64,000 nt of DNA from Trissonchulus latispiculum (taxonomy: Eukaryota; Nematoda; Enoplea; Enoplida; Ironidae). Below the pieces are notes generated by a model. The model saw only the letters and a list, made by a program, of their open reading frames with translations, searched no databases and was not told where the DNA came from. The stretch spans positions 1-64,000 of the forward strand of contig JASAND010020792.1 in assembly GCA_030248195.1 (NCBI GenBank), in the 5' to 3' direction. Of this stretch, positions 58,288 through 64,000 are shown piece after piece. The translations under genes were made by a program, and so were the position numbers. Numbering within the stretch: the stretch's first letter is position 1; each line of letters begins with the position of its first letter.

Positions 58288-58730
58288 CAGTACATTCATT
58301 TAAAATAGGAACATTTCGCGACATATCGCCAATTATTCGTCTGGCGACAATCGCGAAAATTCAGCGGTTATCGTAGAAATTTGGCGAAAAGTCGCCAAAC
58401 CTCGACGCCTGCGACAAACGCGAAATTACCGCGATTATCGTAGAATATTGGCGACAAGTCGTGTAGAATATTCGCGACAATCGCGGATGTTTGACGTTTG
58501 TCGTGAAAAATTAACGAAATATCGCTAGTTTCCACGACAGTCGTCAAACATCCGCGATTGTCGCGAATAGTCTTTCCACGAGTTATCGCCAATATTCTAC
58601 GATAATCGCGGGCTTAGGCTTGGCGACATATCGCCAAATTTCTACGATAACCGCTGAATTTTCGCGATTGTCGCCAGACGAATAATTGGCGACATGTCGC
58701 GAAATGTTCCTATTTTAAATGAATGTACTG
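58288..58730. mobile_element. 443-bp Tc1/mariner-like MITE, TA TSD
   Basis: Starts CAGTACATTCATTTAAAATA and ends with the inverse, flanked by TA on each side (58286-58287, 58731-58732). Arms exceed 100 bp. Interior is crowded with TCGCGA, GGCGACAA and GATAATCGCG words. No transposase. Confidence 0.8.
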
Positions 58731-58801
58731 TAGGTGTGTTAGGGGGGAGGGGTGGGGGGGGACCCCTCCCCCCAAATGGAGGGGTCGCCAACCCCCCCTA
58801 A

Positions 58802-59447
58802 ACATTTTGGCACTTATTTAGATGGGGGGGGGGCGATTTTTTCGCCTTGGTCCCCCCTTATGGTTCGAAAAAATTTTTGTCTCCGATTTGGCTGAGAAGT
58901 TGCCCTTAGGGTAAATCGAGGTCGCTGATTTCAAAAATCGAATCGAGAGATCGATCCGATCGATCGATCAGTAGAATCGATCGATCAAAATCGATCGAAA
59001 GTTTTTGTCTCCGATTTTCGCGAAAAGTCGCCCCTAGGGTGATTCGGGGGTGCTGATTACGAATCTCCAGTCGAAATTTCGATTCGATCTGCCAAAATCG
59101 AGTTGTCGAATTTTTGAAAAATCGATGAAAATCTATTTTTGCGGGCGAACGATCGATTTTTATGAAATTTCAACTGCAGATTCGGAATCAGCGGCCCCGA
59201 ATTACCCTAGGGGCGACTTTTCGCGAAAATCGGAGACAAAAAATTTTTTGATCGATTTTGATCGATCAATTCTACTGATCGATCGGATCGATCTCTCGAG
59301 GCGATTTTTGAAATCAGCGACCTCGATTTACCCTAAGGGCAACTTCTCAGCCACATCGGAGACAAAAAATTTTTTCGAACCATAAGGGGGGGACCAAGGC
59401 GAAAAAATCGCCCCCCCCCCCACCCATCTAAATAAGTGCCAAAATTT
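58802..59447. repeat. foldback element rich in TCGATCGATC
   Basis: TTTTGGCACTTATTTAGATG near 58804 is inverted near 59445. Arms of about 290 bp contain GGTTCGAAAAAATTTTTGTC and many CGATCGAT words. Related to the foldbacks at 19842 and 24826 by the ACCAAGG plus C-tract block. Confidence 0.75.
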
Positions 59448-59757
59448 TTTCCTACCCCTCCCCCGAAATCGATTTTTTCAGACCCCTCCCCCCTAAAAAT
59501 TTTCAAACCCCTACCTAAATTTTTGAAAATTTTTAGCTAAAAATTCGAAATTTCTCCAAAAAATTCCAAAAATTAGCGAAAAATTGCTAGAATTCGCTTA
59601 ATTACGTAAGCTAAAAATCGTTAAAAATAGCTGTAAATTGAGAAAATTTTTCATTTTTTTTAACGAAAAACCGACTTTTCTAGAAATTTTTTGCCGACCC
59701 CCCCCTAGAAAATCTTTCTTACCCCTCCCCCCAAATCGACTTTTCGCGACCCCCCCT

Positions 59758-60827
59758 CAGTGGCGGATCCAGGATTTTGAAAAGGGGGGGGCCCGCTGAA
59801 AAATGTTTCTGGGGGGGGGGGGGTAACCAAATTTTTCCTGGGGGGTGAAAATTTGCTTTTTCCAGGAACAAAATATGTTTACAAGAAAATATTGTGCATG
59901 GAAAGGTTAGTTCACTTGCCAATTGGAAAACAACTGTATCCCGTGAATGAAGCAAAGCATGGAGAATTAATATACACAAGAAGCACATGGGAGGCCTGCG
60001 CCTGGGGGGCTTGAAGAATTTTATGAAATTGGAAAAAAATCCGTCATGCAAACTTTTGAAAAGATTAAATAAATAAAATGGAGATCTACATGTGTATATA
60101 TATAGTAACTTACGAAGTGAAAAACTTGCAATAAAATAGTATAAGTACATATACAACAAGGAATGGTGGCAATAAAGAGGACAAACTACAAGAGCAACAA
60201 AGACAATGTGCGAAACGGGAAGTCTGGGGGCGGAGCCCTCCAGAAGTTGAAGAATTTTTTGAAATCGTGGAAAATTCAGCAATTCAAATGTTTCAAAAGA
60301 TTAGTTATGAGTTATTGAGTTGTATAATCGATCAGTGGAAAATCAAAACGGGAATTGGATGCTTTTCAGAATTTTTCACTTCCACGATTTATTCTAGAAC
60401 ACTTTCAGAAACTGCCAATTATCAATCTTGCATTGCCCATTTATATATATACGTTATGAAAGCAAAATAAAAATTGTAAATATGTATATAAATATAAGCC
60501 GGTATATAGTCATGAAATAAACTGAAAGCGTTGAGTACAATTAATTATATACTTACAAAACAAGAAACGAAACAAAATACACACTTTAAGAGACAGAAGT
60601 TCTGTCACAGAATTAAGTACGTAATAAAGCAGCACGGAAGTATAAGTGCGCCGCAGGCGAAATTTTTTAAAAATTTGTGGAATTTATTAAAATTATGCTT
60701 AATTTTCACTCGAAATATGCATTATAAACAGCTGAAAAATTTTCTAGGGGGGGCCCGGAATGTCAAAGGAGGGGGCCCAAATCGCAAAGGGGGGGGGGCC
60801 CGGGCCCCCCCCCTGGATCCGCCACTG
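59758..60827. mobile_element. hAT-like MITE, 1.07 kb
   Basis: Perfect 16-bp terminal inverted repeat CAGTGGCGGATCCAGG, inserted in a C-rich target (CCCCCCCT left, CCCCCCTC right). Interior has the GGGCGGAGCCCTCCAGAAG block and a GCGCCGCAGGCGAAA hairpin variant, and no transposase. Confidence 0.8.
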
Positions 60828-61140
60828 CCCCCCTCCCCCTTTTTTCGCCAAACCCCCCTCCCTACTTTTTTCGGAACCCCCACCCCCACTTTTTTCGCAC
60901 CTATGCCGGAGGGGGTTGGGTGGGGGTAGCCGAAAACTGGGGGAGGGAATGTCGAAAATTTTGGGGGGAGGGGGAGACCCCCCTGGTGAAACTATATATA
61001 TATGTCGATAAAGGACCACCAAATTTCCAACATTATCTTATTCCCCCCCCCAACCCGAAATTCCAGGATAGCTACATATAAGCTATGTTCACCAAACTTT
61101 GGTGACGTGTCAATCAAATTTTCCGCTATGGCAATCCAGG
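60828..61140. other. C/G-tract DNA, no gene
   Basis: Continuation of the C-rich block split by the hAT-like MITE, then short unique sequence leading into the integrase remnant. Confidence 0.45.
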
Positions 61141-61378
61141 TTCCATGATGTTAGTGATAATGGAAAGCAGTTCACCAACGATGAATTACGCTCCTTCCTC
61201 GAGCGCCGAAATATTCGTCACATTACAACTGCCGTTTACAATCCTCAAGAAAATGCAATGGTGGACTGATTTAATCGCTACTTGAAGACTGGTATCCACG
61301 GATTTTCTGCCTCTGGATCCCTTACCGTAAGGGGGGAAAGTGCTCAAACGCCAGTCTCCCTGGATTAATCCACTTATA
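61141..61378 (+). pseudogene. retroelement integrase remnant
   Basis: Plus-strand frame reads VSDNGKQFTNDELRSFL, then AVYNPQENAMVD, a TGA stop, and FNRYLK, ending TAA at 61366-61368. SDNG..F and VYNPQ.N..V.-FNRYLK are hallmarks of the Ty3/gypsy-type integrase core (DNG and the catalytic-Glu region). The in-frame stop falls next to the Glu position, so it is inactive. Only a part of the domain is present. It lies about 0.4 kb upstream of LTR-like copy C in the same orientation. Confidence 0.8.
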
Positions 61379-61596
61379 ATGCTGGGCGACCGTGGCAATT
61401 GGACCTATCGTCTTTCAGAAAACTCAGTTTAGAATGCCAGGAAGATGAGGCGTTCTACTCATCAAAGCCTACCGAAACAGCGAATGTGTTACCCCCTAAT
61501 ATTCACTTGCGACGATCGACCAGAGCTCTTGGTTTATTGAGAAGGGTATGACGTTGTGTTTGACGATTGAGAGAGAGAAACTGCCAATTTCGTTTC

Positions 61597-61692
61597 AGAT
61601 TAAAATGGTCGGATTAAACGGATTAAAAATCAGCCGGATTAAAGTGTTAACGGCTGTTTCTTTAAAGCAGGATTAAACGGATTAAACTGAAA
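61597..61692. repeat. GGATTAAACGG word island
   Basis: GGATTAAA and its variants occur about six times in 95 bp, with GTTAACGG between. Confidence 0.6.
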
Positions 61693-61760
61693 TTCGACTT
61701 AAATGAATGTTCAGACAAATCAGATTTGTTTGAAAATTCGATATGACTTCCACAGATATA

Positions 61761-62790
61761 TGTAATGTTACGGATGAATTAAAACGCTCCTAAAAGTTAA
61801 GAAAACTCATAAAAACCATGAATCGCGATCGGAATTAGAATTGTTGTTGTTTATTGCTTTTGAAATCTGTTGTCCAGAACTTAGAATGCAGTGTGTGAAC
61901 GTCCAAGCAACCTTTGTAATTATTTTTTGATCTTGTGAGTATCAGAGTTGCCAGCCGGTTCAAATCACCCGAAAACTTACTAATGGGGACATAGGTTCTA
62001 GCGTGGTTAAGAAACAAGGGTAATTATAGTGTTAGGACGCGAATGTACAGCGAAAGAAGAGAATAGAAACTCAGTAGAATATAGGCGCAGGAAATAAGGT
62101 TAAAAATAGCGTTACAATCCGCATAAATAGTGCCAGAATAGGATAGGAACCTAGTGGAATATGAGCTAATAAGGATTGATCAGGGCATTAACAAATAACG
62201 GAGAGGTCGTTACCACTCCAGGGTCAGTAATAGGCCCCAACCATAGCCTCTGATCAACTAACGGAGGAGTCGTTACTCTTCCCCGGCCTGAGCAGGCCTC
62301 CTGTTGCTTGAAAATGGTTCAAACTTTCATTTAAAGAGAACTTATACTAGTACAGAGGAAAGTTTACCAAATGTATCACTCAAATGGTAGTGAATTATAA
62401 CAGAAAATGCTGTTAAAAGATGACTTACACGGTCATATGTTGGAAGATGGGTCACTAAAATATAATTATTCGTAGCTAGGTGTATGAAATAGGGTTTAGG
62501 GGCACTAATATGTGCTAGTTAGGCCTAATTAGCAGTAATTAGGTAATAATTAACGAAGTTTGAAAATTTTTGGGAAAAAAAAATTGGTTGAGGTTTTTCA
62601 AACAAAGTTTTTAATCCCAAAAATGGGAAAAAATGGGGAAAAAATTTTAAAATTAAAATTTTAATTGGACTCTTTTTCCTTTTGTTGGTGGGGGAGAGAG
62701 AATATTAAGGGTAAGGGGGGTCTAATAAAAATAAATGTGGTTATTTTAGTTAGCTAGAAAATTAGGTAACTCTTTGTATGTGAAATAATT
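61761..62790 (+). mobile_element. LTR-like element, copy C (truncated)
   Basis: Starts TGTAATGTTACGGATGAATT and follows copy A to about 62560. A low-quality-looking A/T homopolymer stretch (62566-62740) follows, and it rejoins copy A at GTTAGCTAGAAAATTAGG (62755-62780). It then stops: no tRNA-like gene, no 3' end. Left flank is TATA. Confidence 0.75.
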
Positions 62791-62814
62791 ATGCGCCTTT
62801 CAAAAAGCCTAGCA

Positions 62815-63020
62815 GGCTGGCGTGAACGGAATCCGGAAAGCGAACTAGGGATAACGGAAAATCCGTTAACGGACGGGGTGAATTCCGGAATCACCCCAGC
62901 GGAATTCCGTTGGGCGTTAACGGATTTAAAAAATAAATTTTGGAAAGTTTCACTGGGGATAACGTAATTCCGGAATCTTCCCCACCACTGGGGAGATTCC
63001 AGGCGATTTGAAATTTTGGC
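62815..63020. repeat. GTTAACGGA / GAATTCCGG word island
   Basis: Repeated GTTAACGG, GGAATTCC and GATTCCGG palindromes and GGGGATAACG over about 200 bp. Confidence 0.55.
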
Positions 63021-63335
63021 GGGAAAAAACCGCTATATATAAAAAACAGCACGGGGAAAGTCTCAAAACAGCCTAAATCGACGATTTGGACTATATTTAA
63101 GGGCAGCAGCACTGCGAAGGGTACTCAAGCTGAGTGCCCACACAAAATTTAAAAATGTAAAGCGACGAAACAATTCACATTTGACAAAACATCTTGGAGC
63201 ACTTCAACTAGACAGTCTACCGAGTTTTGACCGTATAAATTAACCACAGCCTATACCGTTCGGACATAAAATAGCCTATTAATATACTTTTCTGCATCAA
63301 CAGTCAACTATTCCTGTATAATTATTCCTCCTACT

Positions 63336-63526
63336 GCTTTGCTTTTAGCGCTTTTGCTCGATTACGCAAAAGCTTCAAAAATACGTGTGTGTGCCTATGC
63401 CAGATCATTTGCAGTCCATATTTACATATATATTACTAATTCATTTTAGCATATATACAGAAATAATCATGCAATAATATCACTTAATAGCTTGATGCTA
63501 GATTTCATTTAATTCTCAACTGTTGC
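63336..63526 (+). repeat. 478-bp-spaced direct repeat, left copy
   Basis: GCGCTTTTGCTCGATTACGC followed by TTTACATATATATTACTAAT and GATTTCATTTAATTCTCAAC. The same order occurs at 63818-64000. Confidence 0.8.
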
Positions 63527-63817
63527 ATTAAGCAGGAAGGTTTCATGAAGCCGCCATGTTGAAGGATTAGAGCAACAGAAACCTTGCTCTGCGCCTAAAT
63601 TAAGGTTATTTTTTCTTCCCAGCCAATGGTTGACTGGTGACTGAAAATATTTTCAGCTTTACATTGTTTTGTTTGACCTGCAACTACCCAGCCTACACTG
63701 TATTTGGACCATACCTACCTACCTTTGTCAATCAACTTAACAGCCTACTTACCCTGACAGTCCGCCATTGAACGTACAGCCTACAACCTACAGCCTAGCA
63801 ATATCGTGCGATAGTTG

Positions 63818-64000
63818 CTTTTCTAGCGCTTTTGCTCGATTAGCAAAAGCTTCAAAAACTCCGGGCGTCCGGGCAGCTACTTATCAGGTGCAATCAATAT
63901 TTACATATATATTACTAATTCATTATAGCATATATACAGAAATAATCATGCAATAATCACTAAAGTAGGTTGATGCTAGATTTCATTTAATTCTCAACTG
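63818..64000 (+). repeat. 478-bp-spaced direct repeat, right copy
   Basis: Same segments as 63336-63526, offset 478 bp (GATTTCATTTAATTC at 63501 and 63979). It runs to the window edge, so a longer tandem array may continue beyond. Confidence 0.8.

Noticed and set aside
60531..60929. 132-codon plus-strand frame
   Set aside because: Starts inside a hAT-like MITE, runs through its terminal repeat into C tracts; chance frame.

Overview
This window is animal (metazoan) nuclear DNA, not bacterial: AT-rich, intron-bearing, very gene-poor and packed with repeats. I cannot name the species. Dense foldback elements, satellite-carrying elements and long introns suggest an invertebrate.

The one clear intact gene is a complete signal peptide peptidase gene (SPP, HM13 family) on the minus strand. 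I assembled it from 11 coding exons between 56594 (ATG) and 25516 (TAG). All ten introns are GT-AG, every codon phase closes, and the predicted protein has 376 residues, close to the roughly 377 of vertebrate SPP. It has the YD, GLGD and QPAL motifs and ends in a KKxx ER-retrieval signal. None of this is visible as a long ORF because the exons are only 58-201 bp. Intron 3 is 14.4 kb and intron 1 is 7.5 kb; mobile elements fill both.

Layout. 1-3194: unique DNA with a frame-broken minus-strand remnant of an SGNH-hydrolase-like plus NADAR-domain gene. 3195-9771 and 12627-19120: two copies of a 6.5-kb element with no long ORFs and TGTAATG...CATTACA ends. The second has a 4-bp target duplication, and both carry a tRNA-like gene and conserved hairpins. 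A third, truncated copy starts at 61761, about 0.4 kb after a retroelement integrase remnant, so these may be giant solo LTRs. 19121-25389: foldback elements, including a nested group with 7-bp target duplications. 25516-56594: the SPP gene. 56595-64000: foldback elements, hAT- and Tc1/mariner-like MITEs, the integrase remnant, element copy C and a 478-bp direct duplication.

The most unusual item is a family of composite elements in the SPP introns: a palindromic module starting ACAAG...AAAAATGCTCCTT, then a tandem array, a tail, and a 3' hairpin ending ATGATATATA. One member (38986-46040) carries about 38 copies of a 148-bp satellite. It resembles the general plan of Helentron-associated elements, but I could not identify it with a known family.
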